Shown piece by piece: positions 50,802 to 59,916 of a DNA stretch of 64,000 nucleotides (position 1 is the first letter of the stretch; each line of letters begins with the position of its first letter). The DNA comes from Blautia obeum ATCC 29174 (GTDB lineage: Bacteria; Bacillota; Clostridia; Lachnospirales; Lachnospiraceae). Below the pieces are notes generated by a model. It made no database searches. It was not told the origin of the DNA and saw nothing but the letters and a program-made list of their open reading frames with translations. The translations under genes were made by a program, and so were the position numbers. The stretch spans positions 2,047,001 through 2,111,000 of the forward strand of contig NZ_CP102265.1 in NCBI RefSeq assembly GCF_025147765.1, given 5' to 3'.

Positions 50802-51329
50802 TTACACCTCCTTAAATTTACTAAATATATCACTGATGGCCGCCATACGGGGATCCTTCGGTTCCTCTGCACATCCACAGGGTCCCTCATTCAGATTCTT
50901 CCCACACCGGCTGCATATTCCTTTGCAATCTTCTTTACAAAGAACTTTCAAAGGCCAACTCATCAGTACCTCAAGATAGACCAACCGGTCCACATCCAGG
51001 TCCATACCAGTGAGATAGTCATTCTCATCCAGATTCTCAACTCGCTCTTTATCAGTCTGTTTCATATCCAACTTACGATCGATATCGTATGGGATAGTAA
51101 CAGACACCTGCTCCAGACAACGGTCACAAGGAATGCCGACAGTTAAACTGCCTTTTCCTGTCAGTTCAAGAACTTTATTGCCTGTATTTGCAATCCGTAG
51201 TTCTACCGGAGATCTGTCCAATATCGGAAACTCTCCCATCTGAAATGAAATCTTATCTAACTCCACCTCAGAACTGAACTGTATGATTTTTCCTTCACTG
51301 TCTGTAATATCTGATAAATGAATCTGCAT
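50802..51329 (-). CDS. DUF177/YceD-family protein
   Basis: The product is 175 residues. A C-terminal Cys cluster (CKEDCKGICSRCGKNLNEGPCGC) and the preceding LEVLMSWPLKVLC are typical of the DUF177/YceD family, found with rpmF. These proteins are linked to 23S rRNA and ribosome accumulation. It has a perfect sigma-A promoter. Confidence 0.93.
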   Translation of the reverse strand: MQIHLSDITDSEGKIIQFSSEVELDKISFQMGEFPILDRSPVELRIANTGNKVLELTGKGSLTVGIPCDRCLEQVSVTIPYDIDRKLDMKQTDKERVENLDENDYLTGMDLDVDRLVYLEVLMSWPLKVLCKEDCKGICSRCGKNLNEGPCGCAEEPKDPRMAAISDIFSKFKEV

Positions 51330-51355
51330 AGTTCTCTCCTATTCACACTTTATCA

Positions 51356-51384
51356 ATTATACATAGGAGGTACCCGTTTGTCAA
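51356..51384 (-). promoter_or_regulatory. Consensus sigma-A promoter of DUF177-rpmF
   Basis: Minus strand: TTGACA (51379-51384), 17-base spacer, TATAAT (51356-51361). A perfect consensus promoter about 27 bases before the start codon. Confidence 0.93.
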
Positions 51385-51404
51385 CGACATTTTTACTTTT
51401 ATTT

Positions 51405-52301
51405 CTATATTTTTCCGTTACTTTTTTCTTTTACTACTTCGCTGCGAAGAGGAATGGATGCAGTTGCGCCAGGTCTGGAAACTGCAATTGCGGATGCTTT
51501 TGCTGCAAGCTCCAGTCCGTCCTGTACAGGTAGCCCATCAATAATAGAAGAAATAAAATATCCTGTAAACGTATCACCTGCGGCGGTTGTATCAACAGCC
51601 TTTACTTTAAAGATTCCCTGGCGGTAGATCCCCGTTTCATCCTGATATACAGAACCATCTCCGCCGAGTGTCAGAACTACTTTTGCTTTTGGATAAAGTG
51701 CTTTCACTTTTGTGAGAATTTTATCTGGTTCTTTTTCGCCGGTAATCTGAAAACCTTCAATCTCATTCATCAGGAAGAGACTGATTTTCGACAGATCACA
51801 GTTTTCCAATGCATTGTCAAAAGGAGAAGGATTCAAAATGATCATCATATGTTTTTCGTATGCACGGTCAATGATATAATCCAGTTCATTGATCTCATTC
51901 TGCAAAAGAATGATGTCTCCCTCTTCAAAAGAATCCAACACAGTATCAACAAACTCCTTTGTCATACTTCTATTGGAGCCTCCAAAAAGAAGGATACAGT
52001 TCTGTCCATTTTCATCCACCTGAATAACTGTATGTCCGCATGGTCCCGGGATCTGTCTGATGAACTCTGTATTCACCCCATTTTCCTTACAAACTTCGAG
52101 AAGCGGTTCCCCGCCCTCTCCGATCAGACCGGCATGATATACAGGAATCCCGGCCTTTGCCAGTGCAATAGACTGGTTCAGGCCTTTACCACCACAAAAG
52201 ATCTGCCTGCTTTTTGATGCCTGTGTTTCTCCGGGAATCAAAATAGATTCCACCTGGTACACATAGTCCAGATTGAGAGAACCAAAATTTAATACTTTCA
52301 T
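51405..52301 (-). CDS. PfkB-family sugar kinase (ribokinase-like)
   Basis: The product is 298 residues. GSLNLDYVYQV and CGGKGLNQSIALAKAG (37-52) form the sugar-binding start, and AVDTTAAGDTFTGYF (near 238) carries the catalytic Asp. NPSPFD and LTLGGDGSVY fit ribokinases. It would phosphorylate the sugar imported by the neighbouring transporter. It is the last gene of the operon. Confidence 0.88.
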   Translation of the reverse strand: MKVLNFGSLNLDYVYQVESILIPGETQASKSRQIFCGGKGLNQSIALAKAGIPVYHAGLIGEGGEPLLEVCKENGVNTEFIRQIPGPCGHTVIQVDENGQNCILLFGGSNRSMTKEFVDTVLDSFEEGDIILLQNEINELDYIIDRAYEKHMMIILNPSPFDNALENCDLSKISLFLMNEIEGFQITGEKEPDKILTKVKALYPKAKVVLTLGGDGSVYQDETGIYRQGIFKVKAVDTTAAGDTFTGYFISSIIDGLPVQDGLELAAKASAIAVSRPGATASIPLRSEVVKEKSNGKI

Positions 52302-52368
52302 GTTTCAAACCTCTAAAAAATATTTTTCATCAATTATATGGCAGTTAGATGATTCTTGCAATTATTAT

Positions 52369-52956
52369 TTATTTTTTACCCCCAAAAAGAGTCGGATCAT
52401 CTACAAGATCAAGCGGATAGTCTCCAAGATGTTTTACTTTAAATCCATTTGCCTTATATTCTTCATAATTAAATGCATTTAATTCATCACAGGCAAGTTT
52501 ATGGAATTCATAAAAGTTTGGCCAGTATTCATATCCATCTCCAAGATTATGGCTCAGATAAGCATCTGCTATATCACAGCCCATTTTCGGAGCTACATAA
52601 AACGCACCCATAGCCAAAACGTTGACGCCATTTCCGGTAATTGCACGAAGAGCAGCCGGCACGCTTTCTACAACGCCTGCAGAAACACCCGGGCATTTGC
52701 TTGCCGCAATATGGATACCCATTCCGGTTCCGCAAAAGATCAGAGCACGTTCAAATTCACCTTCCGAGATCATAGAACCCACGCGAAGGCCGATTCTGTG
52801 AAACATCAGATCTGTATCTGTGTCCTCCGGTGATCTGACACCAACATCAGTTACTGTCCATCCATATTCTTTCAGATGAGCCACTACTGCTTCTTTTAAC
52901 GGGTATCCCGCAAAATCAGCACCTACAAGAATCTGTTTGTCTTTAATCGTCTTCAT
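52369..52956 (-). CDS. RpiB/LacAB-family isomerase, diverged
   Basis: The product is 195 residues from ATG 52956, with AGGAGG eight bases before. The catalytic-cysteine loop is kept (FCGTGMGIHIAASK), and NVLAMGA is present. But the usual DHAG motif near the N-terminus is DFAG, and the ring-opening His of RpiB is replaced in the segment ITGNGVNVLAMG. It also has about 45 extra residues at the C-terminus. It likely isomerises another phosphorylated sugar rather than ribose 5-phosphate. Confidence 0.82.
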   Translation of the reverse strand: MKTIKDKQILVGADFAGYPLKEAVVAHLKEYGWTVTDVGVRSPEDTDTDLMFHRIGLRVGSMISEGEFERALIFCGTGMGIHIAASKCPGVSAGVVESVPAALRAITGNGVNVLAMGAFYVAPKMGCDIADAYLSHNLGDGYEYWPNFYEFHKLACDELNAFNYEEYKANGFKVKHLGDYPLDLVDDPTLFGGKK

Positions 52957-53009
52957 GTCAATACCTCCTTGTATTTTTAACTTTTGAATCACATTTCCTG
53001 TGATTCTGA

Positions 53010-53753
53010 TTATTTTGCAATATAATCCAGGATGTTCTTAAATAACACATCATAATATTTCCAGTTGCAGAATTCCGGTGGTGCCCAGTGCGGTGAACAG
53101 TCACTGGAGAAAACAGCAGATTTTCCCTCTCCGTAACTGCCAAACGCAATAAACGGATCTCCGCAGACTGTGGCGGCAAGTTCTGCTTCCGGTTTTATGG
53201 TGCTCTTATTATAACCAAGTACAGGCGGCCACTCTCCTTCGATTCCCGCAAATGCCGGATGATCCGGGAGTGTCACTTCTGCATGGACACCCTCACAGTG
53301 TTCCATACGGTCATCGTATGGAAGAATTTCTACCGGAAGGACATCCTGTACCGGTGTTGCCCACCATTTTCCCTGAGCTCCAACACCATTAAAGGTAAGA
53401 TAGCCTCCAATCATCAGAAGGCCTCCGCCACCAAGTACATAATCTTTGAGTAGCTGGCAGCGATTGGGAAGAATTTTGCTTGCTCCAAATGTAGCTGATG
53501 GAATCAGCAGCGTGTCTGCTCCCACATCTGACAGAATGATACAGGAATATTCATTCAGCTCTTCCAGAGTAAATGGAAAATGATCATTTGCAATATGATT
53601 CGGCATATATACAAATTCATAGCCGGCTTTTTCGATCGCTTTGTCGATCCAGCCAAGTCCTGTTTCATATTTAGATGATAAAAAACTGTTGAATCCTTTT
53701 ACTTCCATCAGAGTAGCACTCCAGGATTCACCAACAAAAAGTACTTTTTTCAT
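53010..53753 (-). CDS. Glutamine amidotransferase-like protein (GATase1-like)
   Basis: The product is 247 residues. It starts KKVLFVGESWSATLMEVKGF and contains IILSDVGADTLLIP, GGGGLLMIGGYLTFNG and the C-terminal SSDCSPHWAPPEF, matching the stand-alone PF07090-like group. Cytosolic. A catalytic triad of standard amidotransferases is not evident. Its place in a sugar operon suggests a role on a sugar intermediate; the function is unknown. Confidence 0.78.
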   Translation of the reverse strand: MKKVLFVGESWSATLMEVKGFNSFLSSKYETGLGWIDKAIEKAGYEFVYMPNHIANDHFPFTLEELNEYSCIILSDVGADTLLIPSATFGASKILPNRCQLLKDYVLGGGGLLMIGGYLTFNGVGAQGKWWATPVQDVLPVEILPYDDRMEHCEGVHAEVTLPDHPAFAGIEGEWPPVLGYNKSTIKPEAELAATVCGDPFIAFGSYGEGKSAVFSSDCSPHWAPPEFCNWKYYDVLFKNILDYIAK

Positions 53754-53768
53754 ACAGGCTCCTTTTGT

Positions 53769-54764
53769 TTATTTTGCATGTTTCGGTTTCTGGCTGACAT
53801 AATCAATCACGAGTGCAAGGATCAGAACAGCTCCCCAGATCAGTGTTACATAATATGTAGATACACTCCTGAAACGGTTAATGCCGGATTCAATCATCTT
53901 CAAAAGTACGATAGCTGTGATAACACCGGAAATTTTTCCTTTACCACCATTCGGGCTGACACCGCCGAGAACGACGAGAAGGATAGACTGCATGGTATAG
54001 TTTGTTCCATAATCAGCTCTTGCAGATGAATAGGTTGCAAGCATCATCAATCCGCCAAGTGCAGCACAAATGGATGAAGTAATATGCGTTCTGAACAGCA
54101 GGCTTGTTGTATTGATTCCGGAAAATTTTGCAACATGTGCATTCGTTCCGTAAAGACGAAGTTTAGTTCCGTAAGTACAATGCTCCAGCATAAACCAGAT
54201 AATGATTGCGACTACGATAAATACCAGAAGTCTTCGTGGGATAAAACCAAAGAGATTTCCTGAAAAGAAATCACAGTACTGCTTCGGGAAAGAGGAAATT
54301 GCAGAACCGTTTGTCATAACCACACAGAGACCTGTTAAGAGCTCATTTACACCAAGCGTTGCAAGAATCGGCGGAACCCCAAGTTTTGAGATCAAAAAGG
54401 CGTTCAGACTTCCAACAACAATACCTGTTACAATTGCGATCAGGAAGATCACAACAGAAAAAGCAAGTGGCATAGTTCCGTCTGCTCCAAACAATCTGGT
54501 CAGTGTAAATACCGTAAGGATAGAAGCCATATTGGCTGTACCAACTACAGAAAGGTCAATACCTCCTGTGATCATGCATAACATACCGCCCAGAGCCATA
54601 AGGCCGTATTCCGGGAACTGTCCCGCCATGGTAAGAAAGTTCATTCCTGTATAAAATTTTCTGGCCTGTGTAAATGCCATGAAGATCAGCCAGACTGCCA
54701 TGATGACCAACAGGCGGGTCACTTCTTCATTTTTCTTATATATACTTTTGATCTTGTTCATCAT
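53769..54764 (-). CDS. Sugar ABC transporter permease 2
   Basis: The product is 331 residues with about 9-10 membrane segments. GGIDLSVVGTANMASI and LGVNELLTGL are typical of the AraH/RbsC family (BPD_transp_2). Its start overlaps the stop of permease 1. It forms the translocation pore with that partner. Confidence 0.92.
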   Translation of the reverse strand: MMNKIKSIYKKNEEVTRLLVIMAVWLIFMAFTQARKFYTGMNFLTMAGQFPEYGLMALGGMLCMITGGIDLSVVGTANMASILTVFTLTRLFGADGTMPLAFSVVIFLIAIVTGIVVGSLNAFLISKLGVPPILATLGVNELLTGLCVVMTNGSAISSFPKQYCDFFSGNLFGFIPRRLLVFIVVAIIIWFMLEHCTYGTKLRLYGTNAHVAKFSGINTTSLLFRTHITSSICAALGGLMMLATYSSARADYGTNYTMQSILLVVLGGVSPNGGKGKISGVITAIVLLKMIESGINRFRSVSTYYVTLIWGAVLILALVIDYVSQKPKHAK

Positions 54765-55783
54765 GCGCCCTCCTTTACTGCTTTCTTTTTGCTTTTAGAG
54801 GTTCGGGTTGACTGCCATGCGGTCAGGGATACTCCAATCACGATTACAAGTCCTACGAATACATCACTCCAGGTTGTCGGAATTCCAAGAAGGATCATGG
54901 AGTTCTGTACCAGGATGATCAGGAAAGTACCAAGAATACAGCCTGTCAGTGTACCGGCACCACCGGTAAGAGCAACGCCGCCAAGAACGACACCTGCGAT
55001 GATGTTCATTTCCATTCCAAGCATATTCGTCGGATGCATCTGCTGCATCATGCAGACACGACAGATACCACTCGCAGATGCAATCATACCTATAATAATA
55101 TACATGATAAATTTTGTTCTTTTTACATTAAATCCAGCTGTGTGTGCACTCTGTGGATTTCCGCCGATTGCGTAAATACCACGTCCAAAGATCGTATAAT
55201 GCAGTACAAAATGCATAACTGCACATACAAGAACCAGAATAATGAAGGTATAAGGAAGAATGGAAGTCAGTCCATTCGCCTTATTAGTTGCTGTCAGGAA
55301 TGCAGCGGTACCAAAGCTTTTCATTCCAGGCGGAATGACAGAAAGCTGATTTGCTCTTAAAGTACCCTGCATGATGCCCTGGAAGATACTTGCGGAACCG
55401 AGAGTCACGATCATTGCATTCAGATTCAGATAGCCAATAAAATATCCATTGAATGCGCCAAGTACTGCACCAATTGCGATTGCGATCACAAATGCCAGAA
55501 GAACATTTCCTTCGTAATTCTTGTCAAGAAGGAACTTTGTTGTGGCATAGGCAGAAAGAGATGCCAGTGCCGGGAAAGAAACATCGATTCCACCTGCGAT
55601 CAGTGCCATGAATTCTGCGATTGCAAAAAGTCCCGGTACGATCATCGCACTCAGAAGGTCAACGATATTATTTGCTGTAAAAAACTGTCCGGAACGGATC
55701 TGTACCACAATTCCGAGAAGAATTATGATAAGAAAAATATACGGTTCATTTGACTGAAATATTTTCTTTACTTTTTTATTCAT
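54761..55783 (-). CDS. Sugar ABC transporter permease 1
   Basis: The product is 340 residues with about 9-10 membrane segments and the family motif IAGGIDVSFPALASLSAY near 63, plus GGVALTGGAGTLTG near 270. RbsC/AraH family. It is 11 bp after the ATPase gene. Two different permeases suggest a heterodimeric pore. Confidence 0.92.
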   Translation of the reverse strand: MNKKVKKIFQSNEPYIFLIIILLGIVVQIRSGQFFTANNIVDLLSAMIVPGLFAIAEFMALIAGGIDVSFPALASLSAYATTKFLLDKNYEGNVLLAFVIAIAIGAVLGAFNGYFIGYLNLNAMIVTLGSASIFQGIMQGTLRANQLSVIPPGMKSFGTAAFLTATNKANGLTSILPYTFIILVLVCAVMHFVLHYTIFGRGIYAIGGNPQSAHTAGFNVKRTKFIMYIIIGMIASASGICRVCMMQQMHPTNMLGMEMNIIAGVVLGGVALTGGAGTLTGCILGTFLIILVQNSMILLGIPTTWSDVFVGLVIVIGVSLTAWQSTRTSKSKKKAVKEGA

Positions 55784-55794
55784 ATGACCGCCTC

Positions 55795-57279
55795 CTACAT
55801 CATATCGTCAATGATCATCTGTTCACTGACATTCTGGGTATCATATTCGGATTTGATCTTTCCATTCTTGATAACAAGAACTCTGGAACAGTTCTGTATA
55901 ACTTCCGGAAGATCATCAGAAATGATAATAACACCAAGCCCCTGGTTGGCAAGTCGCTGCAGAACCATATGAATATCATGTTTGGAACCGATATCCACAC
56001 CTACTGTCGGGCCATTCAGGATGAGCACATCCAGATTACATGCAAGCCATTTTGCAAGTACGATTCGCTGCTGGTTACCTCCTGAAAGAGTTGTTGCCGG
56101 ATTGTTTGGATTTTTTGTCTTGATCTCCAGTTCTTTAACCCATTTTTCAATTTCTTCATCTCTCTTCTTCAGATCAAACTGTCCATTTTTCTTTTTCAGT
56201 TTGTCAATCTCAGAAATGATGATGTTGTCACCAATCGACTGGGTAAGAAAAAGGCCTTCTGACAGTCGGTCCTCAGGAACATATCCAATACTATTGGCAA
56301 TAGCCTCTCTTGGGCTGGTAAGCTTAATTTCTTTTCCATCTTTTATGATCTGACCGGAATCCGCAGGCTTCAGACCAAACATAGACAGGCCCAATTCAGT
56401 ACGACCAGAATCCAAAAGTCCTGTAATTCCAAGAATCTCTCCTCTTCGAAGACTGAGGTTAATATCTGAAAAAGAGCCATTCAGAGTAAGATGTTTCAGT
56501 TCAAAAACCGGCTTGTCGGAGACATTTTTCGGAACAAATATATTGTCGGAAAACTCTCTTCCTGTCATGTAATAGGTGAATTTCTTATCATCCAGTTCTT
56601 TTGTACTGCCTGTAGCAACCAATTCACCATCCCTGAAAATTGTGAATCGATCAGAAATTTCAAATACCTCATCCAATTTATGACTGATAAACAGGATTGC
56701 AATTCCCTGTTCCTTTAATTTCAAAATAATTTTAAACAATGCGCTTACTTCTTTTTTGGTCAGCGCTGTTGTCGGCTCATCCATGATAATCAGCTTTGCA
56801 TTTGACATCAATGCGCGGCTGATTGCGACCATCTGTTTCTGAGCTACCGTAAGTTTTTCTACTTTTTCATCCAGATCAACCTGGAAATTAATTTTGGATA
56901 CTGCTTCTTCAGCAATCTTTCTTACATTTTTCCAACTTACTGTTTTCTTACGTGATGCAAGTTCTGTATTAAGTGCCAGATTTTCTGCAACTGTCAGATT
57001 AGGGAAAAGTGCAAAATCCTGATAAATAACCTGAATTCCAAGATTGATCGCATCAATCGGGGAAATCTTATCGATTTTCTGTCCGTTAAATTCAATTGTT
57101 CCGCCATCTCTCTGATAGACACCGGATATAATTTTGATAATAGTTGATTTTCCGCAACCATTCTCTCCGGCAAGACAGTGTATCTCACCAGGTAAAATCT
57201 CCAAAGATACATCTCTAAGGGCATGTACATTTCCAAAGGAAATCTTTATATGCTCTGCTTTCAATAAACTCTGAGACAT
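55795..57279 (-). CDS. Sugar ABC transporter ATPase, double domain
   Basis: The product is 494 residues with two nucleotide-binding domains. Domain 1 is complete: GENGCGKSTIIK, VAQKQMVAISRAL and Walker B LIIMDEPTTAL. Domain 2 has a degenerate P-loop (GLLDSGRTELG) and a Walker B reading LILNGPTVGVD instead of the usual DEPT, while LSGGNQQRIVLAKWL is kept. So only the first site is likely to hydrolyse ATP normally, as in many RbsA-like proteins. Confidence 0.93.
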   Translation of the reverse strand: MSQSLLKAEHIKISFGNVHALRDVSLEILPGEIHCLAGENGCGKSTIIKIISGVYQRDGGTIEFNGQKIDKISPIDAINLGIQVIYQDFALFPNLTVAENLALNTELASRKKTVSWKNVRKIAEEAVSKINFQVDLDEKVEKLTVAQKQMVAISRALMSNAKLIIMDEPTTALTKKEVSALFKIILKLKEQGIAILFISHKLDEVFEISDRFTIFRDGELVATGSTKELDDKKFTYYMTGREFSDNIFVPKNVSDKPVFELKHLTLNGSFSDINLSLRRGEILGITGLLDSGRTELGLSMFGLKPADSGQIIKDGKEIKLTSPREAIANSIGYVPEDRLSEGLFLTQSIGDNIIISEIDKLKKKNGQFDLKKRDEEIEKWVKELEIKTKNPNNPATTLSGGNQQRIVLAKWLACNLDVLILNGPTVGVDIGSKHDIHMVLQRLANQGLGVIIISDDLPEVIQNCSRVLVIKNGKIKSEYDTQNVSEQMIIDDMM

Positions 57280-57331
57280 AGCTTCCTCCTCTCCGCCTTA
57301 CGACACCTGTGATTGTTCAGGTCTTTTGGAA

Positions 57332-57362
57332 ATCAATCCGCCGGGAGAACCGACGGATTGAT
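57332..57362 (-). terminator. Stem-loop between binding-protein and ATPase genes
   Basis: A 13-base-pair stem (ATCAATCCG arm, one G-U pair) with a five-base loop lies after the binding-protein stop. It has no U-tract. Such hairpins protect the upstream message and make binding protein in excess of the membrane parts. Confidence 0.75.
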
Positions 57363-57390
57363 CATTAAAGCTTATAAATTTTTGTGTTGT

Positions 57391-58440
57391 TTAGAATCCA
57401 AAATCATCAACGTTGTCTGCATCGATTGTAATCCAGCCCTGTCCTTCAAGAACTGTTTCAGATCCTTCACGGAAGTTCATTTCTGTATAACCATCAACGT
57501 TAAGATTTACAGGAGCACCAATCTCCTCACCTGCAAGTACTTTGCATGCAAGGTCAACCATTGCTTCACCGGATTTTGCAGGATCCCACAGAGTAAGGGA
57601 TTTGATAACACCGGATTTCAGCAGTTCAGCATTGTCTGCCGGCATTCCTGTACCGGATGTAAAGAATTTGTCAACAAGGCCAAGTTCCTGAATCGCACGT
57701 GCAACACCAGGTGCATCGAAAGAAGAAGTTCCCATGATACCTTTCAGATCCGGATATGTTTTGATCAGTTCTTTTGCAACATTATATGCGGTATCACCGT
57801 TATCATCAGACTCTACACGCGGATTATCTTCCAGAAGTGTCATGTTCGGATAATGCTCTTTCTGGTATTCAACGGCTGCATCTGCCCATTCATTATGAGA
57901 ACCATTTGTAAGGGAAGCTACCATTGTCGTATAAACGCCTTCTTCCCCCATTGCTTCAGCAAGGTTCTGCATGATGAAAGCACCATAGCCTTCATTAGAG
58001 AATGCTTCGATATCGTAGTCTACATTTTTAAGATCTGCGCCTTCATGGGTAATAACTACAATACCTGCATCTTTTGCTTTCTTTAATGTAGAGTCCATGG
58101 ATTCCATATCAACTGGAACTACACAGATTGCATCTACGCCCTGAGCAATCAGGTCCTCAACCAGCTGAGCCTGTTTTGTAGCATCAATTGTACCTGTATC
58201 AATCTGGTAGCAGTTAACTCCTGTTTCGTCAGCTACTTCCTTAACGCCGGTGTCCATGCGAACGAACCATGGATTGGTGGAATCCTTCGGTACAACAGCA
58301 ATTTCCCAACCTTCGTCAGCCGCTTTTTTAATAGCATCATCAGATGCAATATCTGCATCCGCAGCATATACTGTAGAAACTGATCCGATCATCCCAACTG
58401 CCATAGCTGCACATAAAGTCATAACGATTGCTTTTTTCAT
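57391..58440 (-). CDS. Sugar ABC transporter substrate-binding protein
   Basis: The product is 349 residues with AAAGGAGG before the ATG. Residues 1-27 are a signal peptide ending TVYA-AD, a signal peptidase I site. The Cys at 10 does not form a lipobox, so it is not an obvious lipoprotein, unusual for a Gram-positive importer. The Peripla_BP_4 body has TNPWFVRMDTGV, GVDAICVVPVDMES, MGTSSFDAPGVARAIQELG. The ligand is probably a small sugar or sugar derivative (RbsB/LsrB group). Confidence 0.9.
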   Translation of the reverse strand: MKKAIVMTLCAAMAVGMIGSVSTVYAADADIASDDAIKKAADEGWEIAVVPKDSTNPWFVRMDTGVKEVADETGVNCYQIDTGTIDATKQAQLVEDLIAQGVDAICVVPVDMESMDSTLKKAKDAGIVVITHEGADLKNVDYDIEAFSNEGYGAFIMQNLAEAMGEEGVYTTMVASLTNGSHNEWADAAVEYQKEHYPNMTLLEDNPRVESDDNGDTAYNVAKELIKTYPDLKGIMGTSSFDAPGVARAIQELGLVDKFFTSGTGMPADNAELLKSGVIKSLTLWDPAKSGEAMVDLACKVLAGEEIGAPVNLNVDGYTEMNFREGSETVLEGQGWITIDADNVDDFGF

Positions 58441-58576
58441 TTTAAATTCCTCCTTTTAATTGGCTTGTGAAACATTTACGCGGCATCTCATATTTTATTT
58501 ACCCATATGATCCGAACACCTTTCTCCTCCCTTCTCTCGTTCAGATATTTGTACCCCAATATACTTTTTATGCCGT

Positions 58577-58590
58577 TTGAAACGTTTCAA
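58577..58590. promoter_or_regulatory. LacI-family operator before the sugar operon
   Basis: TTGAAACGTTTCAA is a perfect 14-bp palindrome centred on CG, as bound by LacI/GalR proteins. The same 14 bp, with TAT following and T before, recur at 59697-59710. It lies about 140 bp before the binding-protein start. Confidence 0.85.
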
Positions 58591-58606
58591 TATTTTCTAA
58601 AAATAA

Positions 58607-58630
58607 TTGTATACTTATTTCAGTATACAA
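58607..58630. promoter_or_regulatory. Inverted repeat between lacI-type gene and operon
   Basis: TTGTATACT and AGTATACAA form perfect nine-base arms separated by TATTTC. On the minus strand it is followed by AATTATTTTTA, so it may end the regulator transcript. Alternatively, the AT-rich arms could be a second regulator site beside the LacI operator. Confidence 0.55.
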
Positions 58631-58639
58631 CTATTAATT

Positions 58640-59668
58640 TTAGCAAGATCCTCTCATCTTTATTTTCTGCGGTAATTCTATACTCTGATATTTTCCGGTC
58701 TTATTGTATTCTGTAATTACTGACCATAAAGTTCTTCCGAATAATTTCTGATCCTGTTCCACAGTTGTAAGTCTCGGATTGACATATCCCGATATTTCAA
58801 TATTATCATAACCGACAATAGCAAAATCTTCCGGTATGGAATATCCCTTCTCATTGATGGCCCTCATCATACCAAATGCCAGATAATCCGAAGTTGCCAG
58901 CCAGGCATCCGGAAGTTCTTCGCGCTTTGATGACTCAAGAATCTCCATCATATAAAGATAACTGTTTTTCAATTTATCCAGCGAAAGATCTGGGCGGGAA
59001 TAAATATTTTTTTCCGGATCCGGATATCCAAAATATTTCATTGCTTCCAGAAATCCCTCTACTCTTTCACGGATATTTTGAAGTTTTGTAGGTTCTGTAA
59101 AAAGTCCTATTCGTTTGTAATTTCTGTTTTTTAACAGACATATTATTTCAAATGGTACCCGACGATTATCAAATATAACACTTGATGTATAACCCGGTAT
59201 CTCTCGCCTGTCTGCCATAATCACATGTATTTGTTTCTTCGCCAGCCGTTTAATCTCTGTGAGATCATCAAACCCATTAAAAATAATGATTGATGTGCCT
59301 GGTTTGCTGCTCTCCAGTGCTCTCAGCTGCTGCCTTTCTATCTCTGACGAATATTCATAACCAGAGATATGAACGGTGTACCCAGCCTCATATGCATCGT
59401 GCATCAGTGCACTGATCGTATTTGTATAAAAAGCACTATCCAGATGCGGTGTTAAAACATGTATCGCTGTGCTGTCCTTTCTTCGAAGGGAACTCGCCAG
59501 AGTATCCGGGATATAATCCAACACATCAATTGCCTGCTGTATCCGCGCTGCCCTGTCGTGCGACACACCTGCCGTACCGTTTAAATAATTCGAAACCGTC
59601 CCAACAGATACACCTGCATGTTTTGCCACCTGTGTAATTGTGGCTCTTTTCTTCGTAGATTTATCCAT
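58640..59668 (-). CDS. LacI-family transcriptional regulator
   Basis: The product is 342 residues. The HTH is at about residues 9-30 (ITQVAKHAGVSVGTVSNYLNG), followed by the hinge with ASSLRRKDS. The C-terminal ligand-binding domain has IIIFNGFDDL and DAWLATSDYLAFGMM, IVGYDNIEIS. It probably represses the downstream sugar operon and its own gene through the two palindromes. Confidence 0.92.
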   Translation of the reverse strand: MDKSTKKRATITQVAKHAGVSVGTVSNYLNGTAGVSHDRAARIQQAIDVLDYIPDTLASSLRRKDSTAIHVLTPHLDSAFYTNTISALMHDAYEAGYTVHISGYEYSSEIERQQLRALESSKPGTSIIIFNGFDDLTEIKRLAKKQIHVIMADRREIPGYTSSVIFDNRRVPFEIICLLKNRNYKRIGLFTEPTKLQNIRERVEGFLEAMKYFGYPDPEKNIYSRPDLSLDKLKNSYLYMMEILESSKREELPDAWLATSDYLAFGMMRAINEKGYSIPEDFAIVGYDNIEISGYVNPRLTTVEQDQKLFGRTLWSVITEYNKTGKYQSIELPQKIKMRGSC

Positions 59669-59696
59669 TCATCATTTCCTCTATACAAGGCCACAT

Positions 59697-59710
59697 TTGA
59701 AACGTTTCAA
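59697..59710. promoter_or_regulatory. LacI-family operator before the regulator gene
   Basis: TTGAAACGTTTCAA, identical to the site at 58577, lies 28 bp before the regulator start. This indicates autoregulation. The two sites bracket the regulator gene, 1.1 kb apart. Confidence 0.85.
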
Positions 59711-59861
59711 TATGGCAATTATACATTCATAATTTAAGCATGTCAATATAATCGTTATAAATTGCATAATCGAAAATCTATTTTCAGTACTTTTCTGCAA
59801 ATATTGCACAATATTTTTGTGTAATAGCTACAACAAAAGGAAGTCATAATATGAAAATACG

Positions 59862-59896
59862 CAAAAGAAAAGGACCTGCCAACGGCAAGCCCCCTT
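59862..59896 (-). terminator. Terminator after ackA
   Basis: Minus strand: a hairpin of AAGGGGGCTTGCC with GGCAGGTCCTT (small mismatches) is followed by TTTCTTTTG. It closes the pta-ackA operon. Confidence 0.82.
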
Positions 59897-59916
59897 CGAA
59901 GTTGTTTTATAACAAA

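Noticed and set aside
58577..58590. CcpA cre site
   Set aside because: The palindrome resembles cre but its arms are shifted by one base from the consensus, and an identical copy precedes the local LacI gene, so a specific LacI operator is more likely.
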